From contig JADLSH010000186.1 of assembly GCA_016169945.1 (NCBI GenBank), positions 1,116,001 to 1,180,000 on the forward strand: a stretch of DNA of 64,000 nt, written 5' to 3'. The notes beneath the pieces are model-generated. The model did not search any database. It saw only the letters and a list, made by a program, of their open reading frames with translations, and was not told the origin of the DNA. The translations under genes and the position numbers were made by a program. The stretch is from Trachythela sp. YZ-2020. Lineage: Eukaryota > Cnidaria > Anthozoa > Malacalcyonacea > Clavulariidae. Below are positions 11,850 to 22,939 of this stretch, piece after piece. The first letter of the stretch is position 1. Each line of letters opens with the position of its first letter.

Positions 11850-13139
11850 CATACCAGGTTCTCGCGGTGGACGCTTCTTATCGCAGATCGAGGTGTGATG
11901 TTTACCATCGCACGTCTGACATCTATTCTTGCTTTTGCATTCTGCAGCACGATGTTTTCCGCCAGCACAATTAAAACATAAGTGTTTTTCAGCCAGAATT
12001 TTCTTTCTTGCTCCAGAGTCAACAACTTTGTCACAGCGGATGGCTTTATGACTCTCGTTTGAACAGTATAAACAGCCTTTATCATTAGGATCGTTATTCT
12101 TGGAGAAGTAAGATCTGCTTTGTTCCTTGGGATATTTTGAACCTGGTGTTTCTTTAATTCGATTGTTCTTTGTCCAGAGTTCTAGGGCATGTACAAATTC
12201 CATAAAGGTCCACTCATCGCATTTCTCGTTAGTTATTGCAAGTTCACCTTTTATAACATATAGCTTGTCGAATGTAAGTCTCACTGCAGCATCCAGTTTC
12301 TCAAGGCTTTCGAGGGTTTGCAACGATTCAACATTAAACAACAGGGTCTCGTAAAAGGAGTGAATTTTGGGAACATCTCTCTCTCTCTCTTTGATGGTAG
12401 GCAATTACAGAATGGCTCGGATATAAGCACTTACAACCTCGCTCGTCTGTCCATATCATTTCTTCAAAAGACCTCTAGCTCTACCATGCCCCTTACCAGT
12501 AAATGGTAGTCCATCGATAAGATTTCGAACCTTTAAGTCTACTAGTTCCTTCAAGTATGAAAATTTAGTCGAATCATCTCCAGAAAATTTATCAATTTGC
12601 GACTCAAACTGTCCCCAAAGTCTCAACCAATCTTGGGGTGTTCCTGTGAACTTTGAGATAATCAACTTTGGCATTTTTGCTGCGGTAGACACTTGTAAAG
12701 TTGATTGCTTCGATAGTTGTGAAGCTGGTTGTACTTCTTTAAGTTTTTGCTGATGTTCAAAGTCTAACTTCTTTTTTTCTTCTGCTGCTTCATTTTCTTG
12801 TTTACGTTGTTCTTCCTTCAATGTTAAAGCTTCTTGGGCGGCCAAATCTACACTGTTTATCTCTTGAGTGATTCTCTGTTCTCATTGGTCTGCTTCGGCT
12901 AACATTGTTTCAGGCGTTGTAGCCCAATCCTTTACTTCTTCTTCGGTTTTTCCTTCTAAAAACATTTTCTCTTCAATAGTCTCCTTCAATGTGTTTACCA
13001 TCGTAGATATAGCACTCACTGACATGCGTTGTCTCTCTAAAGTTGCTTTGTCATGTTTAGCGATGATATCATCCGATTTTCCCATTCGAAATGTTAACGT
13101 TTTTAATTTACCCTCAAGATCTTCCAAAAACGTTTCCAT
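11850..13139 (-). pseudogene. BEL/Pao gag region
   Basis: Starts with METFLEDLEGKLKTL at 13139, then a coiled-coil-rich N-terminus (12460-13139), the Gag core around FTGTPQDWLRLWGQFE (about 12640), and three Cys/His zinc-knuckle-like segments near 11880-12085 (CLYCSN, CFNCAGGKH, CQTCDGKHH). Gag binds and packages element RNA in the cytoplasm. The frame is broken by a stop near 12880 and again near 12400-12460, so no full Gag can be made. Confidence 0.85.
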
Positions 13140-13582
13140 GTTTGTTTGACGTAGCTCAGTTCAAACAGAATGCACAATATTTCAGCAAACACAATAAAAT
13201 CCACAATATTTCACTACGTAATAGTTCACTATAGTTCCCTTAAATGAAGTACTGTTCAAGTTTCGTGTCCAGTTCCCAATTGATAAACTTAATCGCGCGG
13301 TCCCGCTAAAGGTTGTTTACTTGTTTTTCCAAATCGTATCCAGAAGCACAATTTAATGTCAATTTTTCCCAAATATCGATTGTAAACCCACACAAAACCA
13401 AGCACAAATAGTTACAACACAAGAAAATCACAATTTCTAAGGAAACGTTATCGCTTTACAGTTAAAAACTCACGAATATCGTCGTAGAAAGTCCACTTTC
13501 ACTTTGTCGTCGATGCACCGATAGGGTTCGTTGTCAACTAAAATTCGCTTCGTAGAAACTCGCAAAGTTCTCCAATCCTGCC

Positions 13583-13598
13583 GTGCAGTAGGTCGCCA
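13583..13598 (-). other. Primer-binding site of the BEL/Pao element
   Basis: On the element strand TGGCGACCTACTGCAC begins 3 nt after the 5' LTR. TGG matches the CCA end of a tRNA, and TGGCGACC is a typical BEL/Pao primer site start. The tRNA species was not determined. Confidence 0.65.
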
Positions 13599-13601
13599 CC
13601 G

Positions 13602-13765
13602 TGTCGAAAACGTAGGGACTTGGACCGCTACGCCTCCTAAATAACTCACGTTCACCGTATATTTTGATAATATATTTAATAACTCTCACAAATATCACGC
13701 TCACCGCTTCGGATCCCCATCTCGAACATGTCACTCATATAGAATATAACATGACGTTTTCTACA
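13602..13765 (-). repeat. BEL/Pao 5' LTR
   Basis: 164 bp, starting TGTCGAAAAC and ending GTTTTCTACA on the plus strand, followed by the second ATAC. The LTR pair differs at a number of substitutions and small indels, so the insertion is not recent. Confidence 0.92.
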
Positions 13766-13803
13766 ATACAACGATTATTGTAGAAAAGAGTGTTGCTTTT
13801 TTA

Positions 13804-14600
13804 CTGCACCGTTTGCTACTCATTAGTGAGCTTAAGATCTACAACGCCAACGTCGACGACGCGGCTCTTCTAACAATGAAAATTTTCGCTTGTAATAAAG
13901 CAATGGAAAAACTTGTAGTCCCAAGAGAATTCTCGACGTTGTTTGTTCACGACGCCAACTAGAGCATTTTTACGTCCTCAGGACGACGGCAAGTCAGAAG
14001 GATGAATAGCTGCATTTCACGTTTGTTTTTACAGCCTGCATTGTAGTCGATACCTGCAGTTGAAACGTTTCAAAAGTCACGAATAAAAAGCTGTGAGCTA
14101 AAAAAAGAGCATTGTTCAATCACGGTCTCTTTATATTCACATATTTATATGGCGTTGTCGACTGCCGCGTCGTCGTAGATCTTAAGGTCCCTAATAAGAT
14201 AAAACGGGCTACCGTGTGCATGAATCAGCGACCAATAAAACGTAGAGATATGCATGTTGACGGATCTGACAGCGAATTGCATGACACCCGTATTCAATAC
14301 AAAAATTTGAATATGCATAATCATTCATTATCGTTTAAAGGTATTCAACCCCAAGAAATAAACATACAATAGAATGGTACGCGGACCATACAAATCTAGA
14401 GATTAGTCATCAGAGTGAAGAATGTATTCATTACAAATAATGAAAACGTTATTGATTAATATTTTTAAGCACCAACAGGCGAACAATAAAATGAATGTAT
14501 AAGCAAAACAATGGTCTTAATTGCCAACTGTGTGTTTGTAATAACAATATAATTCATATCATGTTCATTTAACACAAATGTCTTTTCAATTAAACACTAC
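13804..14600 (+). repeat. Left long terminal inverted repeat
   Basis: Starts CTGCACCGTTTGCTACTC and matches the reverse complement of 29664-30085 with scattered differences. The similarity stops at TAAACACTAC. A MITE (13826-14191) is inserted 22 bp from the tip. Confidence 0.9.
13826..14191 (+). mobile_element. 366-bp MITE inside the left TIR
   Basis: Bounded by TA (13824-13825 and 14192-14193). The ends are inverted: GTGAGCTTAAGATCTAC on the left, and GGGACCTTAAGATCTAC on the complement of the right, each followed by ACG and CGACGACGCGGC-like words. It has no coding capacity. The right TIR of the host transposon lacks it, which proves it is an insertion. Confidence 0.85.
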
Positions 14601-14704
14601 CGAATTGGCATGAATGTGGTGGAATATTCCTAACACGCATTGTAGAGACATGAAAGGGTCTCTCCCTTTGTTGAAACAATACAAGCAGTCCCACTGCATG
14701 AGCA

Positions 14705-14712
14705 TATAAATA
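14705..14712 (+). promoter_or_regulatory. TATA box of the transposase gene
   Basis: TATAAATA, 50 bp upstream of the likely ATG at 14762. Position and sequence fit a core promoter. No other element is obvious. Confidence 0.5.
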
Positions 14713-14761
14713 CAGAGCGTGTTTAACTGTAGACTACGCAGTTGGTACAAGGTACGTGGAC

Positions 14762-15476
14762 ATGTTCAGGTGCAATAGAATCTCACAAGAGCACAGACAG
14801 CGAATTGTACAAGCCTTTGAGAATGAAGACGAAGACTATTTACTTGTTGCGGATACATTGGGAGTTAACCGGTCAACGGCGCGAGGGATAGTGGCTCGCT
14901 TTATCAGAGAAAGACGAATCCATGAGTTGCCTCGGGGCGGCAGAAACAACATCCGAGTTGACGAGGAAATGCGAGACTGTCTTGAACAGATCATCAACGA
15001 CAACTGTGTCCTAAAGCTTGTACAGATAAATCGAGAATTACGAAGACTTCTCCCACACAAGCCCGAAATACATGAAAGTACAGTTGCACGAACACTGAAT
15101 GGGATGTTGTTCACACTTAAACTGGTGCGAGTCGTTCCAAATGAAAGAAATATACCCGATGTAATTGTAAAACGTAGAGAATATGCAGACTGGTTCATGA
15201 ACCATGCTATCCTGCGGAACTGTGTGTTTATCGATGAATACGGATACAACGTTTGGACTGCCCGTAGTCATGGGAGAGCAAGAGTAGGTGAAAGAGCGTA
15301 TCGGCAGGTTTGTGGACAGCGAGGACGGAACATGACCGTTTTCTTGGCAGTATCCGCAAATGGTGGCTTGGTCTTTCACACGGCCTTTCTAGGAGGAATG
15401 AATCGTGAACGCTTTGCTGATTTTCTTACACAGACACGCCTCAATCTGGATGCTGATGAGGAAATCGTCTTCATAT
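14762..15476 (+). pseudogene. DDE transposase, N-terminal two thirds
   Basis: Starts MFRCNRISQEHRQRIV. An N-terminal helix-turn-helix (VADTLGVNRSTARGIVARF, about residues 29-47) should bind the TIRs. A second helical part follows, then the first catalytic Asp in FIDEYGYNVW and the segment FLAVSANGGLVFH. The frame is open up to VFI at about 15474, where LINE-A interrupts it at the position of the second catalytic Asp. In this superfamily the enzyme cuts the TIR ends and pastes the element at TA. The first part has no internal stop. Confidence 0.85.
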
Positions 15477-15749
15477 GCCTCGATATACTTGCTTTGAATG
15501 AGACAAGATTGGATATGTATATAGATAACTATGATTTAATTAGGCTTGATCGTTCTAGAAAAGGGGGAGGCGTCTGTATATGTTAAAAATTCCCTTAACG
15601 AAAAGACCTGACCAGAGATAATCTCGAGGCTGTTTTCATCGAGATTCATAAACCTTCTAGTGCACCCTTTATTGTTGGAACAATATATAGACCTCCAAGT
15701 GCTTCGGTTGACTCATTTACCACAATAGAAAAATTGGTGAAACTAATAG

Positions 15750-16451
15750 ATGACGAGACTATCCCATCATCAATTTCGTTTTAGACAGTTTCACTCGACA
15801 GCATCTGTCCTTTTAGATAGCACAGATGAATGGTTCGTTAATATGGATCGTGGTTTCTTTAATATTGCAGTATTCCTTGACTTACAAAAGGCATTCGACA
15901 CTGTAAATCACGATATATTATTAAAGAAACTTGATCTCTATGGCTTAGAAAAACCAGCTTTAAACCTTTTAAAATCGTATTTAGCTAACAGAACTCAAAT
16001 GTGCTCCGTCAATAGCACACTTTCTCATAAAAAATTAGTTACATGTGGAATCCCTCAAGGCTCAATTCTTGGGCCGCTCCTATTCTTAATCTACATAAAT
16101 GATTTACCTAACAGTTTGGAGTACTCGTCATCAAGAATGTTTGCAGACGATACGACACTAACTGCATCTGGTAAGTCAATTCCTGATGTAGACGTGGCCA
16201 TCAATCATGACCTTGCTAACGTTAAGCAGTGGCTCTCTGCAAACAAACTATCTTTTCCATATTAAAACTGAATACCTACTAATTGGATCACGGTATAACA
16301 TTAATAACCTATCCGCTGCACCAAATGTATTCATTGGTAATGTACCAATCAAAAGAGTGAGAGAAACAAAAGCGCTTGGAGTCTATATTGATGAAATTTT
16401 GTTATGGGATAAACATATTGATAAAATTGCTAAAAAGGTTTCGTCCGGAAT
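15750..16451 (+). pseudogene. LINE-A reverse transcriptase core
   Basis: Open to 16265 with fingers and palm motifs: HHQFRFRQFHSTAS, DLQKAFDTVNHDIL, GIPQGSILGPLLFLIYIND and the catalytic FADDTTLT box. A one-base shift near 16250 moves it to the 16207-16458 frame (KTEYLLIGSR, KALGVYIDE). It ends where LINE-B enters at SSG. Confidence 0.85.
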
Positions 16452-18848
16452 GATATGATATGATATGATACTTTAATGATATGCTCCCAAGTGGGCTCTT
16501 CAGCATAAAATTACAACAATTTAAATATTAATATAACAGCTAATTTAAAATGTTATGTTAAGATAATTTAAACTATATATCTATAAGACTTTCTAAATTG
16601 TCAATTTATGATAAAAGGATAAAAATTATGGATTCGAATAAAACGTATCTAGAATATGTTATTTAAGTTTCTTCTTAAAACTTCTTACTGTAGGAATGTT
16701 TTTAAAATTGTCTTCTAAATCGTTCCAGATTTTCGTTCCTCTGTAGTGAAACGTTCTCTGTCCTGCTGCCGTTCTGTAAAATGGAATGTGGAGCAGATCT
16801 TGATAGCGCATTGGATGATCGTGTAACTCAGCACGTTTACTAAACTTGTCGCATAAATAATTGGGGGCTAGGTTGTTAACGCACTTATAGGCCATTACTG
16901 TATCTCTAAACAATAACAGTTGTTCGACAGGTAGCCATCCAAGTTCTTGTAAAACTGGTGTAATATGGTCAAACTTTCTGGTATTTGTGATGACTCTACA
17001 CGCAAAGTTCTGTACTGCCTGGAGTTTTTTAAAATTCACAGAGGAAGTATTAGACCAGACGGAGGAGCAGTATAAAAGCTTGCTAATAACAAGAGCTTCA
17101 ATAACTAACAAGAGCGTATCTCTGTCGAAGCTGTCCTTGACTCGGTAGATTTGAACTAATTTGGACATACATGATGAAACCAGTTTAGTAATGTGACAGT
17201 CATATGATAGGTGTGAGTCAAGAAGTACCCCTAGATCTTCGACGGATGGGACTGGCGTAATGGTTTTTCCCAAGAGGTTTAACGATATATCAGGGGGGAT
17301 GGTTCCATCAGTTGACTTGTTCCAACAAGGAGGAATTTAGTTTTTCTGGGTTAATAAGCAATTGGTTCGCAGAACACCACTTTACGACCCTGTTGAGATC
17401 TGATTCCAAATTATGAGTCGCTTGTTCTATGTCTTTGATGGAGAACGACAGAAAAGCTTTAGAATCATCTACGTACGAATCAAGGTTACACGATTGAGTG
17501 GTTGATGGTAGGTCATTTGTGTAGATACAGAACAATAGAGGTGATAGGATTGCACCTTGTGGTACGCCATGAGTAATGGGGAGTGAAGAAGACATTTGTG
17601 ATCCAATACGTACAGATTGAGATCTACCAGAGAGATAACTGTCGAACCATTTCAATGCCTCAGGAGAAGCACCAACGCAACTTAGTTTATGCAACAAGAT
17701 TGAGTGGCTGACGCTGTCAAATGCTTTGGATAAATCTAACAAGATCAAAGCGGTCACCATCTTCTTGTCCATAGCTTCCAGAATACAGTCGCTTACCATA
17801 ATGTTGATGGTTTCAGTGGAATGGTATTTTCTATTTCCACTCTGATGAGAGGATAAACGATTATTGTTAGATAAGTAAGCACCAAATTGATTAAGGACAA
17901 CTTTTTCACAGATTTTTGAAGCAACGACAAGAAGTGAAAGGGGTCGATTATTCGATGCCAACTCGTGATCGCCTTCCTTCAGCAATGGTATTACTTCGGC
18001 TAATTTCCAAACATCAGGAAACGTCGATGAAGCGAGTGAACAGTTTATTATGTCCGTGAGGGGGGCTAATATTACAGGAAGGCTGTCTTTAATAACACGA
18101 AGGCTTATCTTATCTAGTCCAGGGGACTTGTTAGTGGGCATAGCGAGGATAATACGTTGCACCTCGGTGCAGGTAACTGATTCGAAGTAAAATAGCTCAC
18201 TTGTTGGGTAAGAAATTACAGTAGATAATGGACTAATTAATTCAATGTTATTGTCTTCAGCTACACGCCTTGCTGCTTCAGCGGTGTTCTTTCCCAGCGA
18301 GGTGAAGTACTGGTTGAAATCATCAGCCACTACTTTTTGATCCTTGGCATATACTTGCGATTCCTTTTCTTTGGTTGGAATATATCGATTTATTGTCTTC
18401 CAAAGAGAGCTGGGGTTGTTCTTATGTTTCTGAACTTCATTAAATGCGTGGATTTTGGCAGCACTTTTTAGTGTAGATTTGACTTTGTTACGATAATCTT
18501 TGTAATGATTCCAATCATTATTGTCGCGGGTCTGTAGGTAACGACGGAGAAGTCGATCTCTACCTCTCATAAGGTTTTTAATTTCGTGCGTGACGTACGG
18601 GCATGGTCGGCTACGAACTTTCACGGTCTTTATTGGTGCATGTACACCAAGGACAGAGTGAAGTATGTCGTTGAAGGTTTTTAACTTCGAATTCACGTCG
18701 CATTCCGAGAAAATAGATAGGAGACGGTTTGAGTTCGAAGCGAGATCAGAGGACAAGGGGTTATAGTGCTTGTAGCTCCGTACAGTAATAAAGCATGGTG
18801 CTTTCTTAGGTGGTCTCAACTTCAGTATGGCGTAAACAGGTAGATGGT
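16452..18848 (-). mobile_element. LINE-B, antisense non-LTR retrotransposon inside LINE-A
   Basis: A 2.4-kb 5'-truncated LINE flanked by a CGGAAT duplication (16446-16451 and 18849-18854). It ends with a (TATCA)n tail at 16452-16470 as read on its own strand. Removing it makes the LINE-A frame continuous across the site, which confirms the boundaries. It starts near the last endonuclease motif (DHLPVYA) and holds a whole RT plus the C-terminal domain in two frames. Confidence 0.92.
16659..18848 (-). pseudogene. LINE-B reverse transcriptase (two frames)
   Basis: The first frame (to 17308) has the endonuclease end SDHLPVYAIL, the linker region, then RT blocks LAMPTNKSPGLDKI, VIPLLKEGD, YHSTETINIM, LILLDLSKAFDSV, HGVPQGAILSPLLF and the catalytic YVDDSKAFL. 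It stops after NPEKLN. The second frame (17273-16659) continues with GVLLDSHLSYD, FDHITPVLQELGWLP, and YRGTKIWNDL ending SFKKKLK. A single frameshift near 17300 is the only obvious lesion, so this copy is much younger than LINE-A. The first residues of the open frame upstream of about 18848 belong to LINE-A. Confidence 0.88.
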
Positions 18849-19480
18849 CGGAATCGGAGCAATCAGAAAGCTCAAATCTTGTGTGGATCATAATACATTA
18901 ATTGGTGCTTACAATGCACTCATTTTGCCACACCTGGACTATTGTTGCGAAGTTTGGGATACTATTGGTATCACACTTTCTGATGGTCTCCAGACATTAC
19001 AAAACAGGGCTACTAGAGTGATTACCGGTCGTAAAAATGAACACGGCCAATCTGAACTTGCTTTACACCCTTTAAGTGGCAAATATTTAATTTCAAATAA
19101 AAAAAATATTTTCTTGCAAAATTAACCTACATATGAACCTAGAAATCCAATTCAAAAGAAAAAAAAATCCCCTTGAAATTTTAGGGGGGTAAATAATTTG
19201 TAGCAGATATGCTACATTGCTGCGAAAGGGTAAAAAAGATACAAAAACTATACAATATATTTTCTTGAAAAACCAGCAGATTTTTTGTTGGTTTTATGAC
19301 ATCACAATCAAAATTTATCTTTCTCCAGATGTATATGCATTTTCCTTGAATTAAATAGTATACAGTATTATAGTATATATAAAAAGTATAATAAAAAGAT
19401 ATATATATATATATTTGCAACATTAGATATAAATATAGAAAAAAGTTCAAGTTCAAAAGTTCAGTAAAAATTATTTACAA

Positions 19481-19621
19481 TTATGGTAGTCCAGATACAA
19501 CATAATCAGTATCATCAACATCTTCATCAGAGCTTAGGTTCTCTACTTCAGACTCATTTCCATTGAAGATGCTCTCAAAAACATCGTCAAAACAGATTAT
19601 TTTAGAATTTTCTCTTGCCAT
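19481..19621 (-). CDS. 46-codon acidic ORF, possible transposase N-terminus
   Basis: Reads MARENSKIICFDDVFESIFN and then an acidic run (ESEVENLSSDEDVDD) to TDYVVSGLP and a stop. Acidic Ser/Asp/Glu-rich starts are usual for piggyBac-type transposases. No downstream domain is present, so this would be a remnant inside the 19195-22083 segment. It could also be chance. Confidence 0.25.
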   Translation of the reverse strand: MARENSKIICFDDVFESIFNGNESEVENLSSDEDVDDTDYVVSGLP

Positions 19622-19832
19622 TTTCTAAAAATACATACATACATTACATTCTTCAGCTCACTCCCTACTACATTATAGCTATATATTTGTAACAACAATT
19701 ATGATAGTGCTTCCATGTCAACTTTTCCTGAGGTAGGAAACCGGAGTGCCGGGAGGATATAATCAAGCTTACAATAGTGTTACTAATACAACATTTATAA
19801 TAATATATATATATATATATAGACATTTTATT

Positions 19833-19874
<42 letters not shown>

Positions 19875-19877
19875 CTA

Positions 19878-20016
19878 CTTACTAACCGAGAGTGAGGGCT
19901 GTACGGGAGAATATTAAACCGAGGTCTTGCTGTATTGACCGAGCGATAGCGAGGTCAATACAGCAAGACCGAGGTTTAATATTCTCCCGTACAGCCCGAA
20001 CGGTCGAGGTTAGTAA
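19878..20016. repeat. Long near-perfect palindrome
   Basis: The arms 19896-19940 and 19952-19996 (45 bp each, about two inner mismatches) are extended by CTTACTAACC / GGTTAGTAAG. They flank an 11-bp loop. It contains CCGAGGTCTTGCTGTATTGA on both strands. As RNA it would form a stem of about 60 bp. Confidence 0.85.
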
Positions 20017-20021
20017 GTTGT

Positions 20022-20682
20022 TTATTATATGGCAATTGATTAATTGAGTAGTTATTTGTAACAGTGGAAAACATTCGCCAATTTGTCATGCGAAAGCAAA
20101 GGTCAAAGTCCAAAAGCCGGTTCATTTTCAAAATGTCAATATCATTCATACAAATGCATCTGGCTAAGTAAAACACTACTACATACAACACTTTTTTATA
20201 AAATATTAACACAGAAATAGAGATATTTAATAATTTAATAACAGTTTTTCGAAAATAGCAGAAAACAACTCGGAAAACAAAATGTTTAAAAGAGTTTAAA
20301 ATTCCTTCTGGCTTATTACAAGCGCTTTTTTTAGCCGGCCCTTCGTATGCTCAAAACACAAACAATTCTCAGCGACTACAGTTGCAGAGACTAAAAATTT
20401 TGTACAAATTTACCTTTTTTCGATTTAAGCAAACCAAACTTGATCATAGAATGCTAACCATGGTTCAATTTCCTATTTTTCCATTCGTGGTTGTTATTTT
20501 CTCCGTTTTTGAGTATTTAAAAAGAGTTCTTGAGCTCATTTCCTTGTCTAAAACTCGGCTTTTCTTCGCAGGGCAATAAAAATTGCGTATTGCCCGTGGG
20601 CAATACGGGAAAATCCTGCCTCGTCAGCGACCAATCAGATTGCGTGATTCACCAAAACAAGCACTTGCCATATAATAAATAT
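20022..20682. mobile_element. Possible 660-bp MITE
   Basis: TTTATTATATGGCAA at about 20022-20036 is inverted at about 20667-20682 (TTGCCATATAATAAA). The interior has no gene. Weakly supported. Confidence 0.35.
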
Positions 20683-20704
20683 CAGTTATAGACCTGGAGC
20701 GAGG

Positions 20705-21555
20705 GGTATTCCACAAAAAATTACCCTGAGGGATGAAATATTCAGAGGGCGAAGCCGGAGGGATATTTCTTCCCAAAGGGTAATTTTTTGTGGAATACCC
20801 CTAGTGAAAGGTCGATAAATGATATATTATACCAAACCTTGTATGGTTTACTTGTACTAGATGCTAGAAAACAGGCGATGAAATTATACGACGGCCTGGA
20901 GACGAGCGGGGTATTCAAAAGTCGAATTCCCTGCTCGTGGTATTCGACTCGATAGTCGATATTCGACTCAGGGTGTAAGTTGCCTGGGGCATGGTATTCA
21001 CTGAAAAATACCACGAAGCCGGAGGGATATTTCATCCCAAAGGGTAATTTTTTGGGAATACCCCAAGTGAAAGGTCTAAAAATGATATATTATGCTGAAC
21101 CTTGTATGGTTTTACTTGTACTAGATGCTATGCTAGAACAGGTGATGAAGGGATATTCAAAAGTCGAATTCCCCCCTCAAGCGTGGTATTCGACTCGAAT
21201 ACCATGTCCCGGGGAAACAACTCAGGGTACAAGTTGCCCGAGGCATGGTATTCGCTGAAAAATACCATGAAGCCGGAGGGATATTTCATCCCAAAGGGTA
21301 ATTTTTTGGCAATACCCCAAGTGAAAGGTATATAAATGATATATTATACTGAACCTTGTATGGTTTTACTTGTACTAGATGCTATGCTAGAACAGGCGAT
21401 GAAATTAGACGACGGCCTGGGAACGAGCGGGTTATTCAAAAGTCGAATTCCCCGCTCAAGCGTGGTATTCGACTCGAATACCATGCCCCGGGGGGAAACG
21501 ACTCAGGGTACAAGTTGCCCAGGGCATGGTATTGGCTAAAAAATACCACGATCAT
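20705..21555. repeat. Tandem repeat, three units of about 254-264 bp
   Basis: Units start at AAGCCGGAGGGATATTT at 20752, 21016 and 21270. Each unit carries GGTAATTTTTT, a conserved TGATATATTATAC-like word, GTATGGTTTACTTG-like sequence and the hairpin GGTATTCGACTCGAATACC (degenerate in unit 1). The left edge (20705-20801) is a palindrome of about 35-bp arms around the first unit start. No protein-coding role is evident. Confidence 0.8.
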
Positions 21556-21599
21556 GTGCTACAAGCATAGTTCTCTGATTGGACAAACTTATTGTGAGG

Positions 21600-21600
<1 letters not shown>

Positions 21601-21639
<39 letters not shown>

Positions 21640-21640
21640 G
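21601..21640. repeat. (TA)n microsatellite
   Basis: About 18 TA dinucleotides. Similar TA runs lie at 19800-19821 and 19838-19870. Confidence 0.9.
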
Positions 21641-21704
21641 TGTAGGTTTAGGTCTACGAAACGCAAAGAGTGCTCGACAACATATAGTTAGAGCAAATTA
21701 TAGA

Positions 21705-21849
21705 TTTTCGCTTACCTCAAAACTTGTCTGCAACAGGCTGTTTCATCTGTAAAAGAATCATCAGGCAGTCATCTTTTAAATGATGACTGCCAAATCATCT
21801 TTTACAGATGAAACAGCCTGTTGCAGACAAGTTTTGAGGTAAGCGAAAA
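21705..21849. repeat. Hairpin with about 67-bp arms
   Basis: TTTTCGCTTACCTCAAAACT at 21705 is repeated inverted to 21849. The arms hold CTGCAACAGGCTGTTTCATC and differ by only a few bases near the loop. On the minus strand the left arm reads CTGATGA..GAAAC, a spacing that recalls hammerhead or Penelope-type 3' motifs, though weakly. Confidence 0.8.
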
Positions 21850-22939
21850 AATATATATATATTAGTAACACACAGTATATAATACATATATAAACAGTGT
21901 AAAATATAAAGTTCAACCTAAAACCAGACAATACAAAAATAGGTATTTACTTGTTTTCAACTACATTCAAAGTAAATTGCAGAAAAATACAACACATATT
22001 GTATACTTTATCAGAAATATAAAGTTCATGTAATTCGAGCTTCAGTGACCACTTCGTGGCAATGTAGCAGATGTGCTACAAATATCTTTATGAAATTATT
22101 CAACAAACAGAAAGACAATTTATGCAAACACATAAATACCTAAAATACGATATGAAAAGACTGCCTTATGGCAAAATAAAATACACTAAAACTTATACCC
22201 TAGAGCGTCTTACAAAGATAGAACATTGTGACAAATTTAGAGCTGTAAAACTTACCGAAATCACTGTGATTTGGACATCATTTTCTCAGTCTAAAAGCCA
22301 CTTCAGTAAAAAATTTCGCCATTACCACAGATTAAAGATTAACAGATATGGAACTTTAGTCGGAACCTTTGATGTTCTTGTCCCCACTGTGAGGCAATTC
22401 CACGCGCCACGCAAATTGCTCTGGTGCGTGGCTGGCAAGTGTCGCTCGTCGAATTTCCCAACTAAAGTATAGGAGAAACATTGTTCGAAAGTTGAAAAAT
22501 GCTTATTTTTACGAGTTAGCGCTACAGATCATCATTTTGAGCTCAAAATTTCTGAAAATAGCAGTAAGTGATCACTTTTGTTTGTTTTTAAAACACATTC
22601 GACTTTCCCAACAACTTTTATTTATCATTGAAAGCCAGGAGTGAGTGTGAAACAGTCGACATGCAAACATACTATATGTTGGTTTGATGCTTTGAAAGCT
22701 TGTTTATTGATAGTGGACAATGTATTTGGTGCCGAAACTTAACGCTTAGGAAAATATTAATCGTTTTTAATATTTTATTTAAGCAAAAACCGAAAATTAA
22801 ATAATTTACATCCTGCCAAAGTTTGGGAAGTCACAGATTGCCATTTTGTATATATCTTGTTGTTTTGTATCAGGGCACAACACAACCGCATTGTAGAACA
22901 GTTTCTTGAGTTTAAACACAAACATGGCGGTCTTTTACA

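Larger units (their letters stand above)
8068..13765 (-). mobile_element. BEL/Pao LTR retrotransposon, complete structure, inactive
   Basis: A 5.7-kb provirus-like element read right to left. LTRs lie at 13602-13765 (5') and 8068-8241 (3'), with near-perfect TGT..ACA ends. The target duplication is ATAC (8064-8067 and 13766-13769). A primer-binding site starts TGGCGACC three bases inside the 5' LTR, and a purine tract adjoins the 3' LTR. Gag, protease, RT, RNase H and integrase parts occur in that order, the usual BEL/Pao plan. Several frameshifts and stops and a large integrase deletion make it non-autonomous. It lies only about 40 bp from the left end of the next DNA transposon. Confidence 0.92.
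19195..22083. mobile_element. 2.9-kb segment bounded by a 26-bp inverted repeat
   Basis: ATTTGTAGCAGATATGCTAC plus ATTGC at 19195-19219 is matched on the other strand at 22059-22083 (ATTTGTAGCACATCTGCTAC plus ATTGC). Each end is itself a small palindrome (GTAGCAgataTGCTAC). A DNA transposon outline is likely. The family is unknown. Confidence 0.5.

Noticed and set aside
14836..15379. Minus-strand open frames opposite the transposase
   Set aside because: Shadows of the real plus-strand coding region.
20705..21555. CRISPR-like array
   Set aside because: Units are 254-264 bp tandem copies, not short repeats with unique spacers, and the DNA is eukaryotic.
22071..22472. 133-residue frame as a gene
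   Set aside because: Starts inside the inverted repeat end, has no domain, and its composition reflects AT-rich repeats.
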